A stretch of DNA of 64,000 bases, from assembly GCA_002682825.1 (NCBI GenBank), contig NOKP01000012.1:744001-808000 (forward strand). Reading direction: 5' to 3'. The first letter of the stretch is position 1, and each line of letters opens with the position of its first letter. The translations under genes were made by a program, and so were the position numbers. Positions 52,270-63,000 of the stretch are shown one piece after another. The notes beneath the pieces are model-generated. The model searched no databases, was not told the DNA's origin, and saw only the letters and a list, made by a program, of their open reading frames with translations. This DNA comes from Neonectria sp. B-13 (Eukaryota > Ascomycota > Sordariomycetes > Hypocreales > Nectriaceae).

Positions 52270-53688
52270 TATGCATACGGCCCAGAACTAAAAGAGTACG
52301 CGGAACTCGTCGCCTCGACGTGGAATCTTCAAGGCCAGGGTCTCTGGCAATCGACCGTCCAAGATTACACTTGGAACGAAACGTCTTCTGAATGGGTACA
52401 CACCATCGTCAGGAAGTTTACCAACGGCCCTCATGAGACTCTTACAGTTCGCAGCGACTTTTACATCCTCATCTCTGGTATCCTGACGCGCTCTAAGCTC
52501 CCTGGTTTCCCAGGGCTGCTTGACTTTGGCGGCCACGTCTTTCACACTGCCCGCTGGGATCACAGCTACACCGGCGGCTCTCCGGAAGATCAGAATCTCT
52601 CCAACCTAAAAGACAAGAAGGTCGCGTTTCTCGGCACGGGAGCCACCGGAATTCAGGTCATCCCGCAGCTCGCGAAATGGGCCAAGAAGTTACATGTCAT
52701 CCAGCGAACCCCTGCCTCGGTGGCTGAACGTGGCCAAGCACCTCTTGACCCAGAGCAATGGTGAAAAGCCACTGCTGAGAAAGGTTGGCAGTGTAGACGC
52801 CGAGAAAACATGGCTGCTCATCTCTCGAACGATCCAGCTGTATAGGAAGATCTCATTCGTAATAGCTGGACGTCTTTCCCATCGTTCTCTGATCTTGTTG
52901 GCAGGCCTGCAGCTGGCAGCCTTACCGGTAAGACAGTAGAAAGCTACATCCTGTCTATTCTTTTCCTTTATTTTTCCCATTAAGAAGCACTACGCTCACA
53001 TGTTTCCACCCTGGTAAAGGATCACGCTATTGCTAAGGCCCTGAAGCCATGGTACCCTAGCTGGTGCAAGCGTCCCTGCTTCTACAATGAATACCTTCAA
53101 GCCTTTAAGGAGCCGAACGTTGAGCTCATCGACACCAATGGCAAGGGAGTTGAACGATGCATACCAACTGGCTTGGTCGCTGTTGGCAAGGAGTTTGACG
53201 TTGACATGCTCATCCTTGGGACTGGCTTTAAGCCCTGGACGGCGGGCAGCCCGGAGTATCGTGCTAATGTCACTGTCAAGGGCTGCGGTTGACTCGACTT
53301 GGACTAGAAGTGGAGTGAGGGTATCGGCACTTTGCACGGGGCCTTTACAAGGAACTTCCCAAACCTAATCCTCCCAGACACTATGCAGTCTGCTGCTACA
53401 GTCAATCTTGTCCACGCAATGGACGTCACGGCGCAGCATGTGGCCTATGTCCTTGCCCAGGCATTCTAGCAACAGGCAGCCAAGGGCAAGACGAAGGTTC
53501 TCGTGGAGCCTACTCCTGGGGGTGAGGCGGACTGGGTCCTGAATATTGTGCAAGGCGCTTACGCGCTGGGTGGTCTGTCTATCTGTACCCCGAGCTACAC
53601 GACTCCACAGGCAGAGCAACTCGTCCTTCATCCCCGCTTTAACGCGGAGCTGGATCCAGAGGTCCCAAAGGCCCTGAGACGGGTCTAA
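52270..53688 (+). pseudogene. Baeyer-Villiger monooxygenase, N-terminally truncated and stop-riddled
   Basis: From YAYGPELKEYAELVASTW the text follows the large (~600 aa) fungal BVMO class: FGGHVFHTARWDHSYTGG (the BVMO fingerprint), VAFLGTGATGIQVIPQLAKW, HVIQRTPASVAERGQ, KPWYPSWCKRPCFYNEYL, DMLILGTGFKPW, and a C-terminal AQHVAYVLAQ. The N-terminal FAD-binding part with GxGxxG is absent, and at least five in-frame stops occur (TGA at 52762, TAG soon after, others near 53290 and 53467). Relatives act in meroterpenoid and other polyketide-derived pathways. It abuts a dioxygenase relic on the same strand. Confidence 0.8.
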
Positions 53689-54089
53689 ACCATCTGTTTG
53701 CACTGACTGACTTCACTGAAGACAACGGTGCCACGCGTGCTATCCCCGGCAGCCATCTTTGGGAGGACTACTTCAACTTGGGCAAGCCGGAAATGACTAT
53801 CCCGGCTACCATGAAGGCTGGCGACGTGTTGCTTATCAGCACCAAGGTGGTGCACGGCGGGGGTGTCAACCTGACTACCGACTGCAAGAGGCGTGCGGTG
53901 TCCATGACAATTATCCCGGCCTACCTCGTCCCGGAGGAGCTGTACGGCTTCATTATCCCTATAGAGGATGCTAGGAAGCTGCCGAAGCGCTCACAGAAGC
54001 TTCTGGGCTTCAGATCTGTGTGCCCTAAGGATTCTCCTGGTCTCTGGCAGGTTGACTGGCGCGAGTTGGCTGATTGTTTGAAATTGTGA
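53682..54089 (+). pseudogene. PhyH-type Fe(II)/2-oxoglutarate dioxygenase, C-terminal relic
   Basis: A 136-codon frame with no start: HLFALTDFTEDNGATRAIPG, SHLWEDY, MKAGDVLLISTKVVHGGGVN (distal His of the iron site and the 2OG-binding region), KRRAVSMTIIPAYL, ending DWRELADCLKL. This is the C-terminal half of phytanoyl-CoA-dioxygenase-like enzymes found in fungal meroterpenoid and alkaloid clusters. The N-terminal half with the HxD pair is missing, and the preceding DNA belongs to the BVMO relic. It is therefore a deletion junction between two dead genes. Confidence 0.7.
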
Positions 54090-54289
54090 GGCAGGCAGGG
54101 CGAGTAAGCGTGAGTGAGGTAGCTCCCGAGATTGAAACAGGTGCCTTACAAGAGCAGGTGTTACATTGGTGATATTTCGGCTCCGTTTCCTACCATGCGA
54201 GGAAAGTAGTGTATTTGCTTCACTGCCTGTGCCACTCTCCAGTGATGTCCACCTTGACTTCATGTGTGATCTCTTGGTCCGAGCCCAGC

Positions 54290-54446
54290 AAGGCCCTCGA
54301 TATCGTGCTAGAGGCGAGAGGAAGAGCCTGTACGTGACTGTGCACAGTGCCCAGACCAGGAGGAGTCCCGTGATAGCCAGCACTCGATGCTGTAAGAGGA
54401 TGGTCACGACACTGTCGGCGTAGTGTAAGATTGCGGAGTTCCCCAT
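54290..54446 (-). pseudogene. cytochrome P450 N-terminal relic
   Basis: Starts MGNSAILHYADSVVTILLQH, with a membrane anchor (VLAITGLLLVWALCTVTYRL) and the proline-rich hinge FLSPLARYRGPCWA of microsomal P450s. Homology stops there: no I-helix, ExxR or haem loop follows before the convergent dioxygenase relic. It is a truncated third P450. Confidence 0.55.
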
Positions 54447-55452
54447 CGTGAAAACTTGTTGATGCTGTGGAGCCGACACAAGAGGCGGCCGGATGAATTG
54501 CCCCACGAGTATGGACACTGCCAGCCGAGCCTCTACGGGCCGCAGTCATTTATATCAACGCCTCAGCCTATGCAGAACAATTACACGTATCATTTGTGTC
54601 CTCTCAAGAGGGACTTCGTCATCCCAGCTTGACCGAAGAGAAATCACGTCCAGAGAGCCTGGGCGGAATCCGCGGCCCCCGACCCCGCGTGGAGCACCTA
54701 ATACTGCACACCGAGCGGAATGGGTCGTGCGCGGAGATGCACTGCCGTCTAGACATCTAAGCGCTCTGATATGTGTCAGGGCACTAACATTACGATCAAG
54801 TATCGGCCTTAATGGCTACCATTCCACTGGCTAAGCCCTGCCAGGCCGGGCGCTTTTCACGGCTTGCTCCATGTCCCGAGATAGAATCATGGCCTTCGCC
54901 GCGGGATCTTGGCTCGGGGTTTGAGGCAATCACAGGGCAATCTCGGGCAGCATTGCCTCAAGATGTTTCCTTTCAGCAGCCTCTCGTGTGAGATTCGTCA
55001 CATGATTTCGGTATGACTGAGTGTCGATTAAGAAGCAATTGATCGTTCAGTCTTTAGGACATCCTAAACGCAAGCCAGGCCCGTATCCGGGTACCCAAGT
55101 GCCTCTAACAGACGCCACCAAACCTTGCCAAGCTTCCTTCAAACCGGCCGCCTGTAATCGGAGGAGCGCTTAGATTGTTGCCAAAGTGCGGGGGAATATC
55201 GACGCAACATGATTCGTCAGATCCCTCTCAACCAATGCTTCGTTCACAATCACCCTCATCCTCTTCCCCAGGTCTTGGCGGTAAGATAGCAGTTACAATC
55301 CACAGGAACACTAGAACGCTTGTGTTCGCCCAGCGGTCTTTGGATCTAACCGCCGCTGAGGAAGTATAAAACTTGTGTCAATCACCAATTTTGCTAAGGC
55401 CGAGACTACATTTTCTGAATTCTCACCTCAACCGTGCCATACGACCTGTATC
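54447..55452. promoter_or_regulatory. upstream region of the permease
   Basis: About 1 kb without a gene. CCGCGG occurs at 54670 and 54899. No other pattern is evident. Confidence 0.35.
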
Positions 55453-57109
55453 ATGTCCATCACTAACAAGAACCCTCGCCTCGACGACAACGAGAAGAAT
55501 GGGGTCACCGCTGAATACGCATCCTCTCTTGTCGGCGTTGGGCAAACCTCTGAGCCTATTCATCTCGACCGCAACCGATTTAGTGTGCTGGCAGCCGTCG
55601 GTATTCAGTGGTCGTCATCCGCCGCTCCCCTTACCATCTGCTCAAGTCTCCAGCTCGTCATGGGAGTTGGAGGAAGTCCGTTCTACTTCTGGGCGTTCTG
55701 TGTGGCCGCCTTCTTTCAGTTTACTGTCGCCTTGAGCCTTGCCGAGCTGGCTTCCTCATACCCACATACTTCAGGTAAGATGGCTCTTGAAGTGAAAGAG
55801 CAATGGGGACGGCTGGCGTTTTGTCGGATTTGACGTTGACAACGCAACAGGTCAGGCATATTGGGTCACGAAACTGGCTCCACGAAGTTGCTCTCGCTTT
55901 TTGACATATTGGGTTGGGTTCTGCACTTTCTGGGGTTGGTTGTTTGGCCTCACTGGAACCTCCGTCTTTGGCAGCCAATTCTTCCTCGCTCTAGGTGCCC
56001 TGACGGTCGACTCCTTCACCGGAGAGCCTTGGCAGGCATACCTTGTCAACATCGGCATAGGTGTCTTAGCTCTCGCTATCAATACCGTGGGTATAAGGAT
56101 TCTTCCCAAGATTACCTTCCCAAACCTTTTGTTTCTGAACGCGGCCACCCTCTTCATCTTCGTCACTCTTTTGGCCAAAACATCGCCAAAGGCCTCGGCC
56201 TCGACCGTCTTTGTTGATGTATTCAACTTCACGGGCTGGTCATCGGATGGACTTGTGTTTCTGTTGAACCTTCTTCCCGGATCCATTGCTGTCAGTCTCT
56301 TTGACGCCCCGACACACGCTTCAGACGAGATGCCGAGGCCAGCAGAGCAAGTCCCCAAGGTCATGATTGGCACCACTCTCCTCAATATTGTGTCGACCTT
56401 CATCATGCTCATCGGGGTTCTCTTTTGCCTCAGCAGACCAGAAAACCAGCATGAGCCAATTGCAGGACTCGCATTTCTTCAGCTTTGTTGGGATGCATGG
56501 CCAAATCTCGGGTTTGTGGTTACTGTCACCACCATCTACTGCCTACTCAACACCTTTGCCGTCATCACCATGGTGTATACCTGCAGTCGACTGATTTGGT
56601 CTTTTGCTCAGACTGGCGGGCTTCACCGTCGCGGCTGGCTTCTCAGGGTCAACCGACGGCTCCAGGTGCCCGTCAACGCGGTCTTCATCACGGTGATTCT
56701 GATGTTTTTAGTAACCTTGCTTATGTTGGGCCCGTCGACAGTTTTAAATGCTCTGTTTGGGGCAGGGGGCTTCTTCTTCGTCAACTCATACGCCATTCCC
56801 ATCATTCTCCTGCTAATCCGAGGGAGAAAGACCCTTCCTGAACGCCGGAGCTTTCACCTTGGCCCGTTTGGGACGGCTATAAACCTCATGGCCGCCAGTT
56901 ACTGCATCGTCCTTGGCGTCATCATCAACTTCCCTACCTTTGTTCCTGTCGAGGCGTCGACAATGAATTGGACCTCTGCGTGCATTGGCGTTTGCGTTCT
57001 GGTCACGGTTGGCAACTGGATCCTGGCTCGACGGTCATTCCAGCCACCGGGGCCTCTGTACCAAGAACCGGAGGTTGACAGAGTAGACGCTTCAGTTCGG
57101 TGTGCTTAG
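55453..57109 (+). CDS. amino acid/choline-type permease, APC superfamily
   Basis: Two exons, 55453-55774 and 55851-57109, with a 76 bp intron, give 526 aa. A hydrophilic N-terminus of ~45 residues is followed by about twelve hydrophobic segments. The first has FSVLAAVGIQWSSSAAPLTI, and the conserved ALSLAELASSYPHTSGQAYW is rebuilt across the splice. Later comes FDAPTHASDEMPRPAEQVPK, diagnostic of the fungal GABA/choline permease group (GTHMAEE equivalent). It is a plasma or organelle membrane transporter for an amino compound. It converges on the class III aminotransferase, so uptake or export of an amino substrate linked to transamination is plausible. The exact substrate is unknown. Confidence 0.88.
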
Positions 57110-57522
57110 CATGTTTTTCATGTATGTCTTAGCCGTGGAGGGGGACGTAACTGGTACATTGGGAAGAATTAGTTGTTTCCGGTTGCGTCAGTTGATGAAG
57201 TGCTCTCTTGAACAGTGGCTATTTTGAGTGCCCGCCCGTACAATTTCATGGATCCCCTGTCAACTGGCTAGGCTCATCACGCATACTAGTTGATTAAATA
57301 AACTGATTGATTGCCTGTCCTTGTATCCCCCAGTTTGGCTTGTAGTGGCTTCCAACCCGTGTTCTTTCGTTTCTATCGCTGATTGTAGCACACTTTTTCC
57401 TCAACAAAAGGTGCAGCACCGAAAGAAAAGGGAAGCACTTCGCAAAGAGTAGTCCTAGCAGGATCCACGCATTTAGTTGTGTCATCTATGAGAACAAGAT
57501 TGCATTGCAGAGTCTATAATTC
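57110..57522. other. convergent 3' region between permease and aminotransferase
   Basis: Both neighbouring genes end here. No gene, hairpin or repeat of note is visible. Confidence 0.4.
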
Positions 57523-58797
57523 CTACAATATAATGTTCAAGAACTCCTCAAAAGCCTCCGCCACTCGGTCAAGGTGATGTTGTTCATGGGCAAAGTTGAG
57601 CGCAAGGAAGCCCCTATGGCCAATGTAAATGCCCTTCGAAAGCATGAAATGATAGAAAAGGTCCCTATGAGCTAGACCGGAAGCAGAAATCCATCCCACG
57701 CCAAGAATGCTGCCAAAGCCCGCGATCATAGCCAGCCCGTTTGAGGCGTCTTTTTTCACGAGTATATCCTTAAGCCGGTCGCGTAGCTTGTCACCCATGG
57801 CGTTTAGAGACTTGAGATTCTCCTCCGTTAGGAGCTTGGTGCCCACGGCGCCGACCTTGACACTAAAGACGTTGTTGTTAAAGGTGCCTGAGTGGTGAAG
57901 ATGGCTTGGGGAATGAGGGTCAAACTGGGCCATTATGTCGGCACGACCGCCAAAGGCACCGAAGCTGAAGCCGCCGCCGAAGTGCTTGCCCATGGTGGTC
58001 ATGTCCGGGGTGACGCCAAAGTAAGTCTGAAGGCCTGCGTATGCGAACCTCGACGTAATGGTCTCGTCGAAGATGAGAAGAGCCCCGATTCGTGTTGCCG
58101 CTTGACGCAAGTATTCCAAGAATGCCTTGTCGCCGAGCTTGGCCCCTCCAGCACCCTGCATCGGCTCAACGATGATGACACCGATGTCTTCGCTATCAGG
58201 ACCTTCAAGAACGGCCTTTGTCTTGTCGATATCGTTGAAGTAGCCAAGGACATAGTCGTGTGGGACATTCAACGGGTTCTTGTTACCCGCAGCGGCAAAC
58301 GACATACCACCACCATGGTAGCCATTTTCGAAGACTAAGACTGTAGACCGGCTAGTGAAGTTCAACGCGGCGGCGATGGCGAATATGTTGGCCTCCGAAG
58401 CGGAGTTACAGAATCGAATGCGGTCCACGCTTGGGAATCTGTCCACGAGCAACCTGGCGAGCTCGGCCTCGGAAGGATGAGGGGCGCCGTAGCCCAGTCC
58501 GTCCTTGACAGTTTCCTCGATTGCTTTGATGATCTTGGGGTGCGAGTGGCCGTAGATCCCAGCAAAGTATTCGGAAACGAAATCGAGATATGTCCGGCCA
58601 TCGATCGAAGTCAACTCGGCCCCTTTGCCGCTCGTGATGACCAGCGGGAAAGGATCCTGAGCCAAGACGGCCCGGGTGGTTCCTCCCGGAAGATACTCCG
58701 AAGCTTTTTGGATCACCTCCTTTGATGTTTTGTTGTCTGCCTCATACCGAGAAAGGTATTCGGCGAGGAGACGCTCGGCTTTGGTAGACGCAGTCAT
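57523..58797 (-). CDS. class III PLP aminotransferase, GSA-aminomutase-like
   Basis: Single exon; the start at 58797 (MTASTKAERL) gives 424 aa, and an ATG 20 codons upstream is possible. Landmarks of the glutamate-1-semialdehyde aminomutase/class III group: EYLPGGTTRAVLAQDPFP, GHSHPKI, FCNSASEANIFAI (NSGSEA-like), ENGYHGGG, LIFDETITSR with the PLP-ring Asp244, and TMGKHFGGGFSFGAFGGR with the Schiff-base Lys271. Members transfer or shift amino groups on beta- or gamma-amino compounds. No mitochondrial or plastid context applies, so tetrapyrrole synthesis is unlikely in a fungus. It is convergent with the permease and lies in a block that also has a class IV aminotransferase. Confidence 0.88.
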   Translation of the reverse strand: MTASTKAERLLAEYLSRYEADNKTSKEVIQKASEYLPGGTTRAVLAQDPFPLVITSGKGAELTSIDGRTYLDFVSEYFAGIYGHSHPKIIKAIEETVKDGLGYGAPHPSEAELARLLVDRFPSVDRIRFCNSASEANIFAIAAALNFTSRSTVLVFENGYHGGGMSFAAAGNKNPLNVPHDYVLGYFNDIDKTKAVLEGPDSEDIGVIIVEPMQGAGGAKLGDKAFLEYLRQAATRIGALLIFDETITSRFAYAGLQTYFGVTPDMTTMGKHFGGGFSFGAFGGRADIMAQFDPHSPSHLHHSGTFNNNVFSVKVGAVGTKLLTEENLKSLNAMGDKLRDRLKDILVKKDASNGLAMIAGFGSILGVGWISASGLAHRDLFYHFMLSKGIYIGHRGFLALNFAHEQHHLDRVAEAFEEFLNIIL

Positions 58798-60361
58798 GAC
58801 TGTGGATCTGGACGAGGATTGGGCTTGTGTGACTGGTGACAATGACAACTTGAACAAGAAAGGCAGAGGTAGGCTGTTGGAAAACCTGAATTGTACTTGA
58901 TCCTGTAATTTTATCCAAAGGTCCTACAACATCATTCCATTTAAGGGAGAAACCCGGATTCTGGAAAAGCATCTCGAACCGGGACTCGCAGTCCTCGGCC
59001 TCCGTACTCTTGATCTAATCTACCGTGTCCATGTGCCCCCGCATTTTTCCCATGCATCTTCTCATTGTAACTTTCCATGCAAATAGGCTTTTCCGTTCTT
59101 TCCATACCGCGCTTAGATGTTGCTCACTTTCCCCGCGCTCGGCGGACACAGCTAAGTGGATGCCGAGGGCGAATTACGGTACGGGGTAGTTAAGGATTCC
59201 GCGCCGCCCAATCCATGCCGACATCAAGTGCATTGAGCTTAGCGTCAGGCGCTTAATGAACCTCGGTTCTAGGTTCAGGATCATGGGGGTTGTAACGTGG
59301 GGGTAGAATAGTAGGGTCAAAATTAAGCGCCCTAGGACAGCTCAGTTTGGTTCTCAAGCGAGGCCCTGCAATCGCCGAAGAGGTGCGCTCCTAACATTAA
59401 AAGCTATCATTCTTAGCATCATCAGGTACCGTAACGAATTGATACATATGTTAAAGTGACAGGCATGAATCGTAAGTCATTTGCGGGAGATGAATCCGTG
59501 GACCCCAAAGAATGATGGAACAGTATGGCCTACTACCAGCGTTGAGTCCACCAGACGGCTGAGCACACCGAAAAGTTCATAGCAGCATTGGTTGAGTTCT
59601 ATGGGCGCGGGAATGTTTGAAGAAGATCTCGTGGACTGTGGACTATAGCTTCTGTCGGTTTCCTGGTTGCTTGTCGCCAAGAAAGGTCTAGGCAGAACTA
59701 CTTATTACATCTGATAGTGTTACATCTGATGAGGGTCAGGATGTGGGATAAACGCTCTTGGTTTCTATCTATCCTAGTGGAAAAGGAAGGTCTTTAATAC
59801 GTGACTTGATCCCTAGGAAGGGATAGGAAGCGTGTCATCTAGGATGACTAGAAAGGAAAGGAAACGTGTCATCTAGGATGACTAGGTTGTTGAGAGCATC
59901 AAGGTTCGTTGGGAGAAGTCAAAGGGATCAGTCTTTGAGAGACCAACGGGCCTAGGAACCTTATGATATAGATGAGCCTGATGTGACGACAAGAGCGATG
60001 ATGATCACGAAATGCAACACTATGGTCATGCGATTAGACAGTATATTGTATCCACAACTCTAGCGTGATCCTTGCATAAATTGATAGTTCTTCTTCATAG
60101 ACCTACATGAAAAGTTGCAGGTACCGAAACGAGACTATCGACAGCTTTCGGTGGCTCAAGGACGCAGTAGGGATGGTCTGATTGACCACCAGATGGACCG
60201 CTAGGTTGGTCTGTCCCTCGGCTACCTTACATTTCGACTTCGACATCCCCCGGGTTGGCGTCAACATGACTCCCACATTCTGACCACCGAGAGAATCCTT
60301 TCGCACCACTGCAAAGCGCCCCATGACCAGCTCAAGGTAAACAATACCTTCGCATCCTTTT
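58798..60361. other. intergenic, no gene, short palindromic repeats
   Basis: It includes the aminotransferase promoter and a stretch of short repeats at 59700-59890. Frames are short and not protein-like. Confidence 0.4.
59831..59885. repeat. tandem palindrome GTCATC-TAG-GATGAC, two copies
   Basis: A 21 bp segment containing the inverted repeat GTCATCTAGGATGAC occurs at 59831 and again 34 bp later at 59865, perfectly conserved. It could be a dimeric-protein binding site or a small duplication. Confidence 0.45.
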
Positions 60362-62074
60362 TCAGCGCAGGGTGTCATAAGCCTTGTCCAGCTTGAAACC
60401 TCCAGCACGAAGAGTTTGGAACACTCCCTGTGGATCATACTTGGCTGACACCTCCCGCATCAGTTTGACCGATTCAGCGCCGTAACTGCCCATAGGGTTT
60501 TGGAATTGGCTCGCGTAGTTGGCGTAGAGATAATCGTAATCTTTGCCGAGCTCCTGGGCCTTCTTCTTCGTTGCAGTGAGAATCTTTTCGATCAGCTTGT
60601 ACACAAGCTCGGCACCCTTGGGGTCATTGAAGCGCATCGCCGGGTTGAACAAGAGCAGCGGCTCGTCGGATTCACCCAGAGACCCCATGATGTTGCCGCC
60701 GTTTCGTTCCCGGGCGAGGCGTCGCATGTTGGGAGAGATTGTCTGGATGGACCCCGTCGGGGAGAAGCCAGCAACTTGACCGCTCGCCAGAAGCTTGTCA
60801 GACTCTGCCATGAATGTGTCGATGTAGAATCGTAAAACCTCTGGGTCATGCTTTGTGATGAGGACCCAGTACGAGTTGTAGTTTCCGCGAGGGGAGAGAT
60901 TTCCCATGCTGATAGTCAAATCCGACATGTTTCGTATACCCGTTTCATCCACGATAGCTGGCAAGTCCATGAACGCCTTCATAAGCTCTGGAGGAGAGTT
61001 TTCCACGGCGACGCCGTACTCCAGGTCGTTGGCAAAGACCCAGATGCCCTCGTAGATTCCCGTGTTGATGACGACTGATACGTGAGGGTCTCTTCTTGTG
61101 GAGACGATCGCGTATTCATGGAAAGCACTGAGCAACGGATCCAGATGCTCAGCCGTTTGTGCCCTCATCCCTCCCCACATGCCCTTATACGGGACCGCCT
61201 CGAGCGTGAAGGAGGTTGCGATGCCGAAGTTGGCGCCTCCGCCTCGGAGAACCTTGAAGAGGTCTGCATTTTGGGTCGAGCTGGCAGTCGTTATGGTGCC
61301 GTTTGCAAGGACGATCTCGCATGATCGGATATTCTCAGTTCCCCAGCCGTATTCGTTTGATAAGAAAGAGATTCCCCCTAAGATACGACGTCAGATGTTC
61401 CGTTCTCGGGAGTTTTCAGGTCCGGCAGCACAGGAAGATGAGACTTACCCGCCATTAAGAAACCACCCACACCAACATCAGCGTCCCGCCCTCCAATGAC
61501 GGTGATGCCTAAAGGCTCGAGGGCAGTGTAGACGTCTACCCATCGCAGTCCCGGCCCCAAGGTGACAGTATCGCGACCCTCTGACACTTCGATCTTGTCA
61601 AGCTTGGCAAGGTCGATACCAAGACCTCCATTAACGCTGGACTCGCCACTAAACCTGCCATGACCTCCGCTTTTGATAGCGAAAGGGCACGACGCATGCT
61701 GCGCGACAATGACTCCGAGCGAGACATCGCCAGCGTTGACAGGTTGATATATACATGCTTGGGAAGTTGTGGCTTGCGCTCTATCCCAGTAGTTATATCG
61801 CACTTTTTCGTAGCCTGCTGTACCAGGGTAATGGACCTGACTGGGTCGGATTGTGGAGAGGAGTTCGCACTAGATCGAGGAGACGTTAGTCCAATGATGA
61901 ACGTTGGTGAGAAAGGGGACGTACCGCCGAAGGACATGAAGACTCGGTGAATGAGGGCAGAGTTTGTCCTGGAAACAGAGTCTGCTGGCCAAAGTCGGTT
62001 GCCATCACAGACTGTGCCATTGTCAAAATGGCCCAGCCGCAATAAGACAGCTCGTTGCCGGTTAACTTCACCAT
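60362..62074 (-). CDS. FAD-linked oxidase, berberine-bridge-enzyme-like
   Basis: Three exons, 62074-61925, 61869-61449 and 61377-60362, with introns of 55 and 71 bp, give 528 aa. The FAD-binding 4 domain (PF01565) runs from VHYPGTAGYEKVRYNYWDRA through FAIKSGGHGRFSGES, where His120 is the covalent FAD site, to LGPGLRWVDVY and GGGISFLSNEYGWGTENI. The C-terminal BBE domain (PF08031) is marked by DYLYANYASQFQNPMGSYG and KYDPQGVFQTLRAGGFKLD. The N-terminus has a weak hydrophobic stretch (YCGWAILTMAQSVMA), so secretion is uncertain. These enzymes do two-electron oxidations in many fungal biosynthetic clusters. CCGCGG occurs twice in its upstream region (62244, 62298). Confidence 0.88.
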
Positions 62075-63000
62075 GCTGCTGTCACGACTGTGTCGTTCTA
62101 AGTGCTGTCTTAATCCTGAGTAATGACTTGCCGATAAACTCGCAGTGAGTAGGGAACTCTTGCTCGTCAAGTAAGAGCCTTGCAATGGCAGGTATATATC
62201 TCCTGCTGGTTACGCTTCTCTTATGGTCTTCAAGAACCGCCAGCCGCGGCATTCATCAGGCCTCCGTAGCGTAGTATATGCACGTTGCCAAGGGTGCCCG
62301 CGGCGAGACTCCACCGACTTGAGCAGCTGCGGGTTGAGACTTTCTCGGGTCTCCGAAGCCACGATCCGCATGCTCTCCGGCATCGATCAGCTGCAGTAAT
62401 GTGCCCCCACTCTGTGCTGAAGGTGGCCATCGCGCTTAGATATGCCCAAGCCAACGGCGTCCTCGGGCCCCGGGTCGTCCGATATTTGATACCGCGTTCC
62501 GATTGGTCAACCAGTGCATCGATTCTACCTCGGCATTGGATCCACGAGCGCTGAAGTTGGACTGTTACTCCTAGGCTTGACCGGACGAATTGGATCGATC
62601 TCCTCGGACAGACGCTCATTTTCTTGTATGTGTGTGTATGTGAACTGTTTCAGAATGGCATATGGCTCTGCTTGTAAAGACATGTCTTTCAGTGCGCAGT
62701 ATGTTGACTTATCGCCAGATGGAAGCACTGCAACATAGCTTGAGTGAGGCGAATAATTGGTGATGCGCAAGCCTTCGAGTTCATTTAGTCCCGCTAGAGC
62801 AAATTCCTGTAGTCTAAAGTAAGAGCAGGACTACGGCTGAAGGATGTCGGGCCCTGACATCTTACTTGAGCCATGAAAAACTTGCCCATCCTACTCCACA
62901 GCATACCCACACAGGTTTGGTTGTGTTGCACTTACAAAATCGCGTGATGCAAGCCAGAAGCCGCTAGAAAATCATTATATTTCTCACTAAAAACCTCCCC
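62075..63000. other. intergenic, promoter of the FAD oxidase
   Basis: No gene seen. CCGCGG at 62244-62249 and 62298-62303. A (TGTG)n-like run at 62629-62643 is short. Confidence 0.4.

Noticed and set aside
52270..54089. A natural fusion of a BVMO with a dioxygenase
   Set aside because: The two are in different frames, both lack their N-terminal halves and stops intervene, so a deletion junction between relics is simpler.
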